Assembly (NCBI RefSeq): GCF_017495225.1
Contig: NZ_JAFEIG010000020.1
Location: forward strand, 1 to 64,000
Length of the DNA stretch: 64,000 nt
Direction: 5' to 3'
From: Daejeonella sp.
GTDB lineage: Bacteria > Bacteroidota > Bacteroidia > Sphingobacteriales > Sphingobacteriaceae
A model generated the notes under the pieces. The model did not search any database, was not told the origin of the DNA, and saw only the letters and a program-made list of their open reading frames with translations. The number at the start of each line of letters is the position of its first letter. Within the stretch, counting starts at the first letter, position 1. Of this stretch, positions 37,335 to 46,554 are shown one piece after another. The position numbers were made by a program, and so were the translations under genes.

Positions 37335-39218
37335 TTAGATTAAACTAACACTTCTATTTACAAATTCAGTTAGTTCAGAACCAGTTAACATTCCTTGAGA
37401 TAATAAAGCTAAATCGAAGGCTTGTTTAGCAAGTTGTAATTGTTCAGATTCATCTGTGCTTTGAAGAATTTTTCCAATAAGCTTGTGATTTCCATTGATA
37501 GCTACATTGTAATTATCAGGAAGAGTACCATAAAAGCCCATTCCACCACCCATTTTCGACATGTCTTTCATGCGACGCATAAACTCATCCATGGTTACAA
37601 TTACGGGAAGTTCATCTGGATTTAAGCTTTCAATTTCAACGCGCATGTTTGGCTTTGTGATAGCTTTTTCAAAGATTGATTTCACGATGCCTTTTTCATC
37701 ATCGTTAAGTACATGTACAGTATTGTCCTCCTTTGCAATAATTTTATCAGCCACATCAGCATCAACACGTTTTAAAGATGTTTTTTCGAGTTTTTGCTCC
37801 ATCTGACTTATAAAATGAGTGTCGATAGGAGAGTTCATTAATAAAACATCATAACCCTTTTTATTCGCTGACTGTATGAATGTGTCTTGTTTATCTGCAT
37901 CTGTAGCATATAAATAGACTAGATTTTCATCTTTATCTGTTTGTGCAGACTTAACCTTTTCTTTGTATTCATCTAAAGTGAAATACTTATTTTGGGTATT
38001 GCCTAATAAAACGAAATCTTTTCCTTTTTCATAAAATTTCTCTTCGCTAATCATGCCATATTTTACGAATAAACCGATATCATTCCACTTTTCTTCGTAT
38101 GACTTACGGTCGTTCTTGAATAGTGAAGCAAGTTTATCAGCAACTTTTTTGGTGATATAGCTATTTATCTTTTTAACGGCACTGTCTGCTTGTAAAAAGC
38201 TTCTAGATACGTTTAATGGGATATCTGGTGAGTCGATAATGCCATGTAATAGCATTAAAAATTCAGGGACAACATCTTTCACCTCATCGGTAATGAATAC
38301 TTGTCTTGAGAATAACTTGATTTTGTTTCTCTGAATTTCGAATTCATTTTTAACTTTCGGGAAGTATAAAACTCCAGTTAAATTGAAAGGATAGTCAACG
38401 TTCAAATGGATCCAAAACAATGGATCTTCAGAAAATGGATATAATTCCTTGTAAAAAGCTAAATAATCTTCATCTTTTAGCTCTGAAGGCGATTTTGTCC
38501 ATATAGGGCTAGTATTATTGATAATATTATCAACTTCTACAGATTTATATTGAGGCTTTCCATCTTTATCTTCACCATCGGGAATAGATTCAGATTTAGT
38601 ACCAAATTGAACTGGAATAGGTAAAAATTTACAGTATTTATCGAGAATTTCAGCAAGCTTTGCCTTGTCTAAAAACTCTTTGGATTCTTTATTAATGTGA
38701 AGAATAATATCAGTACCTCTGCTTGTACGGCTACCGGGACTAATCTCAAATTCAGTGCTTCCATCACAAACCCAACGCGCAGGTTCAGAAGCATCTTTAA
38801 ATGATAATGTTTGAATCTCTACTTGATCTGCAACCATAAAAGCGGAGTAAAATCCGAGTCCGAATTTTCCAATGATCTCATTGGCATCTTTTGCATCCTT
38901 AAATTTCTCGACAAATTCAGTCGCACCCGAAAAGGCCACCTGATTAATATATTTCTTAATTTCTTCGGCAGTCATCCCCAATCCATTATCTGAAATGGTG
39001 ATGGTTTTTTTCTTTTCGTCGAATGCTACAGAAACTCTTAAATCTCCAAGATCTCCATTATATTCACCAAGAGAGGAGAGGCGCTTTATTTTTTGAGTGG
39101 CATCCACTGCGTTTGCAACCAGCTCTCTCAGGAAGATCTCGTTATCAGAGTATAAAAATTTCTTAATGATTGGAAAAATGTTCTCAGTGTGAATCGAAAT
39201 GGTTCCTTTTTCTTGCAT
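37335..39218 (-). CDS. htpG: Molecular chaperone HtpG (Hsp90)
   Basis: A 627-residue ATP-dependent dimeric chaperone. The GHKL ATPase domain (about 1-220) has ELVANAVDA (catalytic Glu), ISDNGLGMT and GKFGLGFYSAFMVAD (lid). The middle domain (about 230-500) contains the LNVSRSFLQ loop with its arginine. The C-terminal dimerisation domain lacks the eukaryotic MEEVD tail. The length is normal. It is flanked by its own terminator and, 62 bp upstream of the ATG, a perfect TGTCA-N3-TGACA palindrome that may control heat-shock expression. Confidence 0.97.
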   Translation of the reverse strand: MQEKGTISIHTENIFPIIKKFLYSDNEIFLRELVANAVDATQKIKRLSSLGEYNGDLGDLRVSVAFDEKKKTITISDNGLGMTAEEIKKYINQVAFSGATEFVEKFKDAKDANEIIGKFGLGFYSAFMVADQVEIQTLSFKDASEPARWVCDGSTEFEISPGSRTSRGTDIILHINKESKEFLDKAKLAEILDKYCKFLPIPVQFGTKSESIPDGEDKDGKPQYKSVEVDNIINNTSPIWTKSPSELKDEDYLAFYKELYPFSEDPLFWIHLNVDYPFNLTGVLYFPKVKNEFEIQRNKIKLFSRQVFITDEVKDVVPEFLMLLHGIIDSPDIPLNVSRSFLQADSAVKKINSYITKKVADKLASLFKNDRKSYEEKWNDIGLFVKYGMISEEKFYEKGKDFVLLGNTQNKYFTLDEYKEKVKSAQTDKDENLVYLYATDADKQDTFIQSANKKGYDVLLMNSPIDTHFISQMEQKLEKTSLKRVDADVADKIIAKEDNTVHVLNDDEKGIVKSIFEKAITKPNMRVEIESLNPDELPVIVTMDEFMRRMKDMSKMGGGMGFYGTLPDNYNVAINGNHKLIGKILQSTDESEQLQLAKQAFDLALLSQGMLTGSELTEFVNRSVSLI

Positions 39219-39279
39219 CTTTTTAATTATTTTGGTTAACGGGGGTATTATCTCAATACTTATTCCAAAATAAAATATA

Positions 39280-39292
39280 TGTCAGAATGACA
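39280..39292. promoter_or_regulatory. TGTCA-GAA-TGACA palindrome upstream of htpG
   Basis: A perfect 5-3-5 palindrome centred 68 bp before the htpG ATG, in a long intergenic region that otherwise shows only AT-rich sequence. Read leftward it is TGTCATTCTGACA followed by TATATTTTATTTTGG, where a degenerate -7 box could sit. It is a candidate operator or alternative-sigma element for stress control. Confidence 0.5.
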
Positions 39293-39414
39293 CACTGTTT
39301 ACCTTTATTCTATAATAAAATATTTGTGATTATCTATAAATCGGTATTTTATTATAACAATAATAATTTAATTATAAATTAAATTTTTATTATAAAAAAG
39401 AAACAAAAGAAGGT

Positions 39415-41016
39415 TTATTCTACAGAGTCTTTTTTCCTATTAAACTCAGAGGTAGTATGGAATTCAACATCAGGGAAATCGCGTTTAGCAAGGTTTAATG
39501 TCCAATCATTATCAGCCAGAAATACAGGATTACCATCTTTATCAGTAGCTATATGATGATGTCTACGTTGAATGATTTCGTTAATATTTTTCTTGTCTTT
39601 TGAAGTTAACCAGCTTGATTTTCTGAAGGTTAATGGCCTGAATGCACATTTGGCACCATATTCATGTTGAAGTCTGAATACAATAACTTCATACTGAAGT
39701 TCACCAACTGTTCCAATAATTTTACGATTTCCTGGCTGTTGTACAAAAAGCTGGGCTACACCTTCTTCGGTAAGCTGCTGAAGTCCTTTTTCTAATTGTT
39801 TAGATTTTAGGGGATCTCTATTTTCAACTTCTTTAAATATTTCGGGTGAGAAGCTTGGGATTCCTTTAAATTGTAGGTTTTCACCTTCTGTAAGTGTATC
39901 GCCAATTTTAAAGTTACCACTGTCATATAAACCTACCACATCACCTGGCCATGCCTCTTCAACGAGACTTTTTTCATTAGCCATAAAATCTACAGGATTT
40001 GAAAATTTTAGTTTTTTATCTAATCGGGTGTGATAATAGAATTTATTGCGTTCAAATTTTCCTGAACATATTCTTAAAAAGGCAATCCGATCGCGATGAT
40101 TAGGGTCTAAGTTAGCATGTATTTTAAAAACAAAACCAGTGAAGTTTTTTTCGTTTGCTAAAACCATACGTTCATTAGCTTCACGGCTTTTAGGGCTGGG
40201 AGCTATAGAAACGAAGGTATCGAGAAGCTCTCTTATTCCGAAATTATTGATGGCACTACCAAAAAATACCGGAGCTAATAAGCCTTCCAAATAAAGCTCA
40301 TTATCTAATTTTCCATAAACTCCATCTACTAATTCTAGGTCATCTTGGAGTGTTTTTAATTCTTTTTCTTGAAGAAATTTATTGAGTAGGGGGTCGTTCA
40401 GATCGTTTACCTGAATAACTGGTTCCGTTATTTTAGATTTATCTGGTTTAAACAGATTCAGTTGCTTCTCATAAATATTATATACGCCTTTAAAATTATG
40501 GCCTTGTCCAATAGGCCATGAAAGAGGGCATACACTAATGTTTAAGTTGTTTTCAAGTTCATCAAGTAGATCAAAGGTATCTTTACCTTCACGGTCAAGT
40601 TTGTTGATGAAAATGATCACAGGAGTGTTCCGCATGCGACAAACATCCATCAGTTTTTGTGTTTGTTCCTCAACCCCCTTAACACTATCTACAACTAAAA
40701 TAACACTATCAACGGCAGATAAAGTTCGGTAAGTATCCTCTGCAAAGTCCTTGTGACCCGGTGTATCTAAAATATTAATTCTTTTCCCATTATATTCAAA
40801 TCCCATAACTGAGGTAGCAACAGAAATTCCTCTCTGCTTCTCAATCTCCATGAAATCTGAGGTGCTACTCTGATTGGCCTTGTTCCGTTTTACTGTCCCA
40901 GCAGTATTAATTGCACCTCCAAACAGCAAGAATTTCTCTGTTAATGTAGTTTTACCAGCATCTGGGTGAGAAATAATTGCAAATGTTTTTCTTTTTTCAA
41001 TTTCAGGGTTGAACAT
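39415..41016 (-). CDS. prfC: Peptide chain release factor 3
   Basis: A 533-residue translational GTPase that removes RF1/RF2 from the ribosome after peptide release. G-domain motifs are [15 protein letters not shown] (P-loop), [16 protein letters not shown] (switch II) and [11 protein letters not shown] (G4). Domain II follows, and the C-terminal domain III ends in [14 protein letters not shown]. The length is standard. A TACCTTTG promoter box lies about 80 bp upstream, giving a leader longer than usual for this window. Confidence 0.96.
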   Translation of the reverse strand: MFNPEIEKRKTFAIISHPDAGKTTLTEKFLLFGGAINTAGTVKRNKANQSSTSDFMEIEKQRGISVATSVMGFEYNGKRINILDTPGHKDFAEDTYRTLSAVDSVILVVDSVKGVEEQTQKLMDVCRMRNTPVIIFINKLDREGKDTFDLLDELENNLNISVCPLSWPIGQGHNFKGVYNIYEKQLNLFKPDKSKITEPVIQVNDLNDPLLNKFLQEKELKTLQDDLELVDGVYGKLDNELYLEGLLAPVFFGSAINNFGIRELLDTFVSIAPSPKSREANERMVLANEKNFTGFVFKIHANLDPNHRDRIAFLRICSGKFERNKFYYHTRLDKKLKFSNPVDFMANEKSLVEEAWPGDVVGLYDSGNFKIGDTLTEGENLQFKGIPSFSPEIFKEVENRDPLKSKQLEKGLQQLTEEGVAQLFVQQPGNRKIIGTVGELQYEVIVFRLQHEYGAKCAFRPLTFRKSSWLTSKDKKNINEIIQRRHHHIATDKDGNPVFLADNDWTLNLAKRDFPDVEFHTTSEFNRKKDSVE

Positions 41017-41094
41017 AATATTCGGAACGTCGGCTTGTATTTGAATGAATAGAAATTTTTAAAAATAAGAATCGTCAGTCTCTTAAATAGCGTG

Positions 41095-41102
41095 CAAAGG
41101 TA
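41095..41102 (-). promoter_or_regulatory. -7 box (TACCTTTG) upstream of prfC
   Basis: An exact TAnnTTTG match on the leftward strand, 78 bp from the ATG at 41016. It is the only candidate in the 144-bp gap. Confidence 0.4.
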
Positions 41103-41160
41103 GTGAATTTTGATTTAAATCGTTTTAAAGCATTAAAAACCTTCAAAAACAAGGTTTTTA

Positions 41161-42105
41161 TTATTTAAAAAATACCTCAGTTGCGCCATAACCAAATTTT
41201 TCTTTTCTAGCATCCATGTAGGTTTTTACTTGGGGATGTTTAGAAATAAACTTGTGCAGCTCTGTCCTTAAAGTTCCATTACCAGTCCCGTGAATAAAAA
41301 TTATTGATTGTAGTTTATGTACAATGGCAGCATCTAAACACTTTTTAAAGTGATCTGTCTGAATGTTTAATATTTCAGAATTGCTTAAAAAGTGAAAATC
41401 ATCTCTTAGTTTTTCGATATGAAGATCAATTTCTTTGCCTGGATTTTGGATTTCAATTTTTTCATCACTTCCTTTAAAAAAACTTTCTTTCAGTTTTTGA
41501 GGATCAATTAATGGAGTTTGAGGATCTAATTGAATAATCCATGCGTCTTTAGCCAATATACTTTGATGCTTTTTTACTCCTGAAAAATCTTTTGCCTTGA
41601 ATTTATCAGAATAGAGTAGGGGCTTTTGAAATTCATGCTTTCCATTACTGTAAAATAGGCATTGGATATGAAATTTGGGCCATAAATCTAGTTCGTTTAA
41701 AGACGCTGAAAAAATTTGAATGCTTGAATTGCTTTTCAATATTCCAGAGCATTCTCCTTTATATTCTTGGTTTTTTTCTGTGTTTAAAGTGAATAATATT
41801 TCCCATGAACTAGTATTTACAAGATTAAAATATACTACTGAGCCAACGCGTTTATCATCTGTAATGGCAAGAAATAAACCAGTTGAGATAAATTTATCGC
41901 TTTGATTTAAGCCTTCCTTTTTAATTTCTTCAATATCAACTACATCACTTTTCCCATGAACACGAGTTACCTGACTTGCAAGAACGGGTATTTCAAAGCC
42001 GTCATCATCGGTAACGGCAATGGTATCTTCATCAATTATTCGAGTGATAATCCCTTCACGTTTTTCATTTACAAAGCGAACAAATTCGCCTAATTTATAC
42101 TTCAT
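41161..42105 (-). CDS. DUF2027 and Smr-domain protein
   Basis: 314 residues. The N-terminal KOW/SH3-like segment (LGEFVRFVNEKREGIITRI, about 4-50) and the central DUF2027 beta domain (about 60-215) are followed by a C-terminal Smr domain (about 225-314) with DLHIEKLRDD and the nuclease-type IFIHGTGNGTLRTELH. Smr domains nick or bind nucleic acids, including stalled-ribosome mRNA in other bacteria; without the MutS2 ATPase part its role here is open. A TAGATTTG promoter box ends 17 bp before the ATG. It is divergent from the VF530 gene. Confidence 0.87.
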   Translation of the reverse strand: MKYKLGEFVRFVNEKREGIITRIIDEDTIAVTDDDGFEIPVLASQVTRVHGKSDVVDIEEIKKEGLNQSDKFISTGLFLAITDDKRVGSVVYFNLVNTSSWEILFTLNTEKNQEYKGECSGILKSNSSIQIFSASLNELDLWPKFHIQCLFYSNGKHEFQKPLLYSDKFKAKDFSGVKKHQSILAKDAWIIQLDPQTPLIDPQKLKESFFKGSDEKIEIQNPGKEIDLHIEKLRDDFHFLSNSEILNIQTDHFKKCLDAAIVHKLQSIIFIHGTGNGTLRTELHKFISKHPQVKTYMDARKEKFGYGATEVFFK

Positions 42106-42122
42106 TTTGATTTAATTATTTA

Positions 42123-42130
42123 CAAATCTA
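42123..42130 (-). promoter_or_regulatory. -7 box (TAGATTTG) of the DUF2027-Smr gene
   Basis: An exact TAnnTTTG match on the leftward strand, 17 bp from the ATG at 42105. It is divergent from the box at 42189. Confidence 0.5.
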
Positions 42131-42188
42131 TCAAAAATAGCTACCATAATTTTTTTTATCATCAATACCTGAATTTAGGTTTAAGAAT

Positions 42189-42196
42189 TAACTTTG
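42189..42196 (+). promoter_or_regulatory. -7 box (TAACTTTG) of the VF530 gene
   Basis: An exact TAnnTTTG match 6 bp before the ATG at 42203. It overlaps the upstream in-frame TTG (42194), so that TTG cannot be the start if the box is used. Confidence 0.5.
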
Positions 42197-42202
42197 TTGA
42201 AT

Positions 42203-42427
42203 ATGAGTAAAGACCCATTACATGGCAAAACCTTAGAATCCATTTTGATTTTTTTAGTGGAACATTATGGATGGGAAAACTTAGCTTCTCTAATTAGGAT
42301 TAATTGCTTTATTGATAATCCAAGTATTAACTCAAGCTTAAAATTTTTTAGAAAGACAGATTGGGCCCGAAAAAAGGTTGAAGCACTTTATATCAATACA
42401 ATTAATAAGCAGAATGAGAAATTATGA
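42203..42427 (+). CDS. VF530-family small protein
   Basis: 74 residues from the ATG at 42203. It matches the VF530 (DUF2132) family: MSKDPLHGKTLESILIFLVE, then YGWENLASLIRINCF, then SLKFFRKTDWARKKVEALY. These are small all-helical proteins with a known structure from Vibrio; DNA binding has been suggested but not shown to my knowledge. The family length is normal (70-80 residues). The promoter box 6 bp upstream implies a leaderless mRNA. Confidence 0.85.
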   Translation: MSKDPLHGKTLESILIFLVEHYGWENLASLIRINCFIDNPSINSSLKFFRKTDWARKKVEALYINTINKQNEKL

Positions 42428-42497
42428 CGATTTAACGATATTTTTATAGCTCAAATTGCCTTAAATTTTTGATATTTGAGTAACCAAATTATTAATC

Positions 42498-43037
42498 ATG
42501 AATAAGATGAAATTATTTTTACCTGCATTATCTTTAATTTTTGCTTTTGCAGCTTGTAACCAAACAGAACAAAAAACTGAAACTGCAGCAGCAACAGATT
42601 CTGTAAGTGTCTCAACACCAATTGAAATTGAATTGAAAGACTCAAATGTTGATATGGCTTATGATCAATATTTACAATTAAAGGATGTTTTAATATTGTC
42701 TGATTCAGTTCAAACTCGCACCTCAGCTAAATTGCTTGTAGGTACCTTAGCTAAAATTACTGGTTCAGAAAGTACAGCCAAATTGGCTAATGATATCGCT
42801 AATGAAATCTCATTGTCTAAGCAAAGAGTTATCTTCACTTCATTAAGTAACGAATTAATTGAGTTATTTAAAAAATCGGAAATTACTTCTGGTAGTATGT
42901 TCGTTCAGTTTTGTCCGATGGCAAATGAAGGAGAGGGTGGATACTGGTTAGCCTCTGAAACTGAAATTAAAAATCCGTATTATGGTGATGAGATGCTTAA
43001 TTGCGGTGAAGTAAAGGAAACCATTGAAAAAAAATAG
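42498..43037 (+). CDS. DUF3347 lipoprotein
   Basis: 179 residues. It is a lipoprotein: signal KLFLPALSLIFAFAAC with lipid-bearing Cys20, followed by a Gln/Glu/Thr-rich linker. The mature domain is a four-helix DUF3347 module with the family end QFCPMANEGEGGYWLASE and NPYYGDEMLNCGEV. This module is elsewhere the C-terminal part of CusB-like metal-efflux adaptors; its Cys and Met residues (FCPM, MLNC) suggest copper or other soft-metal binding. Here it stands alone and no metal pump gene is adjacent, so a periplasmic metal-binding role is inference. Confidence 0.8.
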   Translation: MNKMKLFLPALSLIFAFAACNQTEQKTETAAATDSVSVSTPIEIELKDSNVDMAYDQYLQLKDVLILSDSVQTRTSAKLLVGTLAKITGSESTAKLANDIANEISLSKQRVIFTSLSNELIELFKKSEITSGSMFVQFCPMANEGEGGYWLASETEIKNPYYGDEMLNCGEVKETIEKK

Positions 43038-43180
43038 TCTTAAATAAATTTTATTCAGGCAAATCTTTGTTTTAACATCATTTATTGTAATTTCTCTGTT
43101 GAAAATTGATAAAATCTCATTTTTAACAAAAATATTGCAATTCATTTCACTAAAATGTGCTCTAAAATGAGCTTATTTAT

Positions 43181-43188
43181 TAGTTTTG
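43181..43188 (+). promoter_or_regulatory. -7 box (TAGTTTTG) of gltA
   Basis: An exact TAnnTTTG match 22 bp before the gltA ATG at 43211. Confidence 0.5.
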
Positions 43189-43210
43189 TCTAATAACCAT
43201 ATTAATCATT

Positions 43211-44497
43211 ATGTCGGAAACAGCATCCTTAAAAATAGGAGAAAAAACTTACGAACTACCAATAATAACAGGTACTGAAGGTGAAAAAGCTATTGATATC
43301 TCTAAACTTAGAGATGTTAGCGGTTTTATAACTTTAGACTCTGGTTATAAGAATACAGGCGCCACTAAAAGTGCTATCACCTACCTAGATGGTGAAGAGG
43401 GAATATTAAAGTATAGAGGCTATGGAATTGAAGAATTAGCTGAAAAATCTACTTTCCTTGAGGTGGCTTATTTATTAATTTATGGCAATCTTCCAACTCA
43501 AAGTCAGTTAGATTCTTTTCAATCGGATATTTCGAGACATACTCTGGTTCATGAAGATATGAAAAAGTTTTTTGATGGTTTTCCATCGAAATCTCACCCT
43601 ATGGGTCAGTTGTCTTCTTTGATTTGCTCATTATCATCTTTTTATCCAGAATCTTTAAATTCTAAGCAAACAGCTGAAGAGCAAAATTTAACAATAATAA
43701 AGCTTCTAGCCAAAATGACTACTGTTGTTTCATGGATTTACAAGAAGTCTTTAGGTCATCCAATTATCTATCCTCAAAATAAGCTTGATTATGTGAGTAA
43801 TTTCTTAAACATGACTTTCGGTCAGCGTACAGAGGAAATTATAATTGACCCAGTTATTGTTAAAGCGATGAATGTTTTATTCATACTGCATGCAGACCAT
43901 GAACAAAATTGTTCTACCTCAACGGTTCGTATTGTTGGTTCATCAGAATGTAATTTATATGCATCCATATCAGCGGGTATTTCAGCACTTTGGGGACCAT
44001 TACATGGTGGTGCTAATCAAGCAGTTATTGAGATGCTTGAGCAAATTAAAAATGATGGTGGCGATACCGATAAGTGGATAAATAAAGCAAAAGATAAAAA
44101 TGATAGTTTCCGTTTGATGGGATTCGGACACCGTGTTTATAAGAACTTTGATCCACGTGCCAAAATCATTAAAAAGGCTTGTGATGATATTCTTGATAAA
44201 TTAGGCATCAATGATCCAGTTTTAGATATTGCTAAGAAGTTAGAGGAAGCAGCTCTAAATGATCCATATTTTGTGGAGCGTAAACTATATCCAAATGTTG
44301 ATTTCTATTCTGGTATTATTTATCGTGCTTTAGGTTTCCCTACTGATATGTTTACAGTACTTTTCGCTCTAGGCCGTTTACCGGGATGGATTGCACAGTG
44401 GAAAGAAATGCGTGAAAACAAAGAGCCAATTGGACGTCCTAGACAGATATTCACTGGTGAGGTTGTTCGCGAATATGTTGATTTATCAAAGCGCTAA
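43211..44497 (+). CDS. gltA: Citrate synthase
   Basis: A 428-residue type II (hexameric, Gram-negative type) citrate synthase that condenses acetyl-CoA and oxaloacetate to start the TCA cycle. The N-terminal beta domain (GEKTYELPIITGTEGE, about 1-55) typical of type II enzymes is present. Catalytic residues lie in LWGPLHGGANQA (His), MGFGHRVYKNFDPRA (His/Arg) and NVDFYSGIIYRALGFP (Asp). It has its own -7 box and a strong terminator, so it is monocistronic. Confidence 0.97.
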   Translation: MSETASLKIGEKTYELPIITGTEGEKAIDISKLRDVSGFITLDSGYKNTGATKSAITYLDGEEGILKYRGYGIEELAEKSTFLEVAYLLIYGNLPTQSQLDSFQSDISRHTLVHEDMKKFFDGFPSKSHPMGQLSSLICSLSSFYPESLNSKQTAEEQNLTIIKLLAKMTTVVSWIYKKSLGHPIIYPQNKLDYVSNFLNMTFGQRTEEIIIDPVIVKAMNVLFILHADHEQNCSTSTVRIVGSSECNLYASISAGISALWGPLHGGANQAVIEMLEQIKNDGGDTDKWINKAKDKNDSFRLMGFGHRVYKNFDPRAKIIKKACDDILDKLGINDPVLDIAKKLEEAALNDPYFVERKLYPNVDFYSGIIYRALGFPTDMFTVLFALGRLPGWIAQWKEMRENKEPIGRPRQIFTGEVVREYVDLSKR

Positions 44498-44509
44498 TTA
44501 TTAAAAATA

Positions 44510-44545
44510 AAAAAATCCGGTGAAAATTTTCACCGGATTTTTTTT
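44510..44545. terminator. Bidirectional terminator between gltA and nupC
   Basis: A perfect palindromic stem: AAAATCCGGTGAA (44512-44524) and TTCACCGGATTTT (44529-44541) around a 4-base AATT centre, with A- and T-runs on both sides. It can end both gltA (rightward) and nupC (leftward). Confidence 0.9.
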
Positions 44546-44571
44546 GCCTAAATATTTGAATAAAATAATAT

Positions 44572-45846
44572 TTACATTAAAATACCAGCTATTGTTGCTG
44601 ATAAGTAGGAGGCAAGTGTACCACAAATTAATGCTCTCATACCTAGTTTAGCAAGGTCTGTTCTTCTTTCTGGAGAAAGTTCTCCGATACCTCCAACTTG
44701 TATAGCAATTGAACTAAAATTAGCAAAACCGCATAATGCGAAACTGGTTATTAATATTGTTTTCTGATCAAGGGTTTCCTTGATTTTTACTAAATCGAGG
44801 TAGGCAACAAATTCATTGATTACCATTTTAGTCCCCATTAAAGAACCAGCTACCTGGATATCTTTTCCTGGAACTCCCATTGCATAAGCAAAAACTGAGA
44901 ATAAAGATCCTAAAATTTGATTTAGACTAAGCGTCTGTAAATTAATTCCTATAAATGAAAGTGAAAGGCCTAAACTACTTAATCCCAAGCCTATTTTTCC
45001 TAAAACAAAATCGACCAAAGCAATTATTGCAATAAACCCAATAAGCATGGCTACTACATTTAAACCAACCTTTAATCCATCACTTGCCCCATGAGAAATT
45101 GCATCTACTAGATTCGCATTTGTTTTTTTAATTTCTAGAGATACTCTTCCTTTTGTTTCTGAAATCTCAGTTTCAGGCCAAACGATTTTAGATATAACAA
45201 GAGCAGCCGGAGCAGCCATTAAACTTGCAGCAATTAAATATTCAGCTGGTACACCCATTGCGATATATACTGCCATAACCCCACCCGCAATACATGCCAT
45301 GCTTCCGGTCATAGATGCTAAAAGTTCAGACATAGTCATACCTTTTAAATAAGGTTTTATCATGATTTGAGCTTCTACTTGCCCAACAAAGGCACTTGCA
45401 ACGTTTGATAAGGCTTCAGATCCAGACACGCCCATAAGCTTATAAACAATCATAGCAATGAATTTTACAATCCGTTGCATAATTCCCAAATAATAAGCTA
45501 CACTCACTAAAACCGCAACAAATATTATGGTAGGGATAATATTGAAGAAAAAGATAAACTCATTTCCAGCTCCAAAAGCTTTACCCATGTTAACCGAATT
45601 AACTAGGGGGCCAAATACAAATTCAGCACCTTTTTGTGAGAAATTAAGGATTTTAGTCACTGCAGTACCCAGCCAAGCGAAGATTGCTTTTCCTACTGGA
45701 ACTTTAAGGATGAAAATTGCAAGTGATAATTGTATAGCTATTCCAGAAAGAACTAACCTATAATTTATCGCTTTTCTGTTATTAGACATTAAAAAAGCGA
45801 TACCAAAAATTAAAAAAACGCCAATAAGACCTGTAAATCTTTCCAT
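44572..45846 (-). CDS. Concentrative nucleoside transporter (NupC/CNT family)
   Basis: 424 residues, a sodium- or proton-coupled nucleoside importer with about 10 membrane helices. Family signatures are NIIPTIIFVAVLVSVAYYLG, FVGQVEAQIMIKPYL (substrate-binding Gln/Glu hairpin), GSMACIAGGVMAVYIAMG, FVAYLDLVKI and ALCGFANFSSIAIQVGGIG (second hairpin). The length is typical. It is the last gene of the leftward run etfB-etfA-nuclease-nupC, 69 bp after the nuclease gene, and shares a bidirectional terminator with gltA. Confidence 0.93.
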   Translation of the reverse strand: MERFTGLIGVFLIFGIAFLMSNNRKAINYRLVLSGIAIQLSLAIFILKVPVGKAIFAWLGTAVTKILNFSQKGAEFVFGPLVNSVNMGKAFGAGNEFIFFFNIIPTIIFVAVLVSVAYYLGIMQRIVKFIAMIVYKLMGVSGSEALSNVASAFVGQVEAQIMIKPYLKGMTMSELLASMTGSMACIAGGVMAVYIAMGVPAEYLIAASLMAAPAALVISKIVWPETEISETKGRVSLEIKKTNANLVDAISHGASDGLKVGLNVVAMLIGFIAIIALVDFVLGKIGLGLSSLGLSLSFIGINLQTLSLNQILGSLFSVFAYAMGVPGKDIQVAGSLMGTKMVINEFVAYLDLVKIKETLDQKTILITSFALCGFANFSSIAIQVGGIGELSPERRTDLAKLGMRALICGTLASYLSATIAGILM

Positions 45847-45915
45847 AGAATGAATAAAATGAATTAATCGTGAAATTTAGGAATAAGATTTATAAATAAT
45901 GAATTATTCGAAAAT

Positions 45916-46512
45916 TCATGAAGATTTTCTTCTTGAAAGTTCATCACGTATGCTTGCAGCCTTTTCATAAGCTTCTTCTGCAAGTGCATTCTTCAATTTA
46001 GTTTTTAATTCATCTTCAGATAGAGCACTGTAATTTAAAGCGGTGCCGGCTACTTTTTCTTCTTTAGGTGTTTCTATATTTTCAAGAAAAACGAAATCAT
46101 TGCCTTCAATTACAATTCCTGCACTAGCTAAAATAAACTCATAGGTATAAATTGGACAGTCAAAACGTACAGCTAAAGCTATTGCATCAGAAGTTCTAGC
46201 ATCAATCTCACTTGTTTTTTTGCCATCTGAACAGATTAATTTAGCGTAAAATATCCCGTCTACAAGGTTATAAATAATTATTTCTTGGATGTTTAAATGA
46301 TAGTTTTCAGCCAATGATTTGAAAAGATCGTGAGTTAAAGGTCTACTAGGAGTCATTTTTTCAATTTCGATGGCTATTGCTTGGGCTTCGAAACTTCCTA
46401 TTATTATAGGTAATCTTCTTCGTCCATGCACTTCTCCTAATACTAATGCATATGCACCAGATTGAGTCTGACTGTAAGATAAGCCTACAATATCTAGTTT
46501 AATCTTCTTCAT
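45916..46512 (-). CDS. Bifunctional nuclease (DUF151) family protein
   Basis: 198 residues. The BFN domain (about 1-140) shows VLGEVHGRRRLPIIIGSFEA and IDARTSDAIALAVRFDCPIY, the conserved core of the family. The C-terminal 35 residues (LKTKLKNALAEEAYEKAASI) form a UvrB/UvrC-like helical hairpin. Plant members cleave RNA and DNA; bacterial members are mostly uncharacterised. It follows etfA after 42 bp in the same direction. Confidence 0.87.
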   Translation of the reverse strand: MKKIKLDIVGLSYSQTQSGAYALVLGEVHGRRRLPIIIGSFEAQAIAIEIEKMTPSRPLTHDLFKSLAENYHLNIQEIIIYNLVDGIFYAKLICSDGKKTSEIDARTSDAIALAVRFDCPIYTYEFILASAGIVIEGNDFVFLENIETPKEEKVAGTALNYSALSEDELKTKLKNALAEEAYEKAASIRDELSRRKSS

Positions 46513-46554
46513 AAATAAAGACTGAATTGTAATGAATTAAAACTAAAAAATGTT

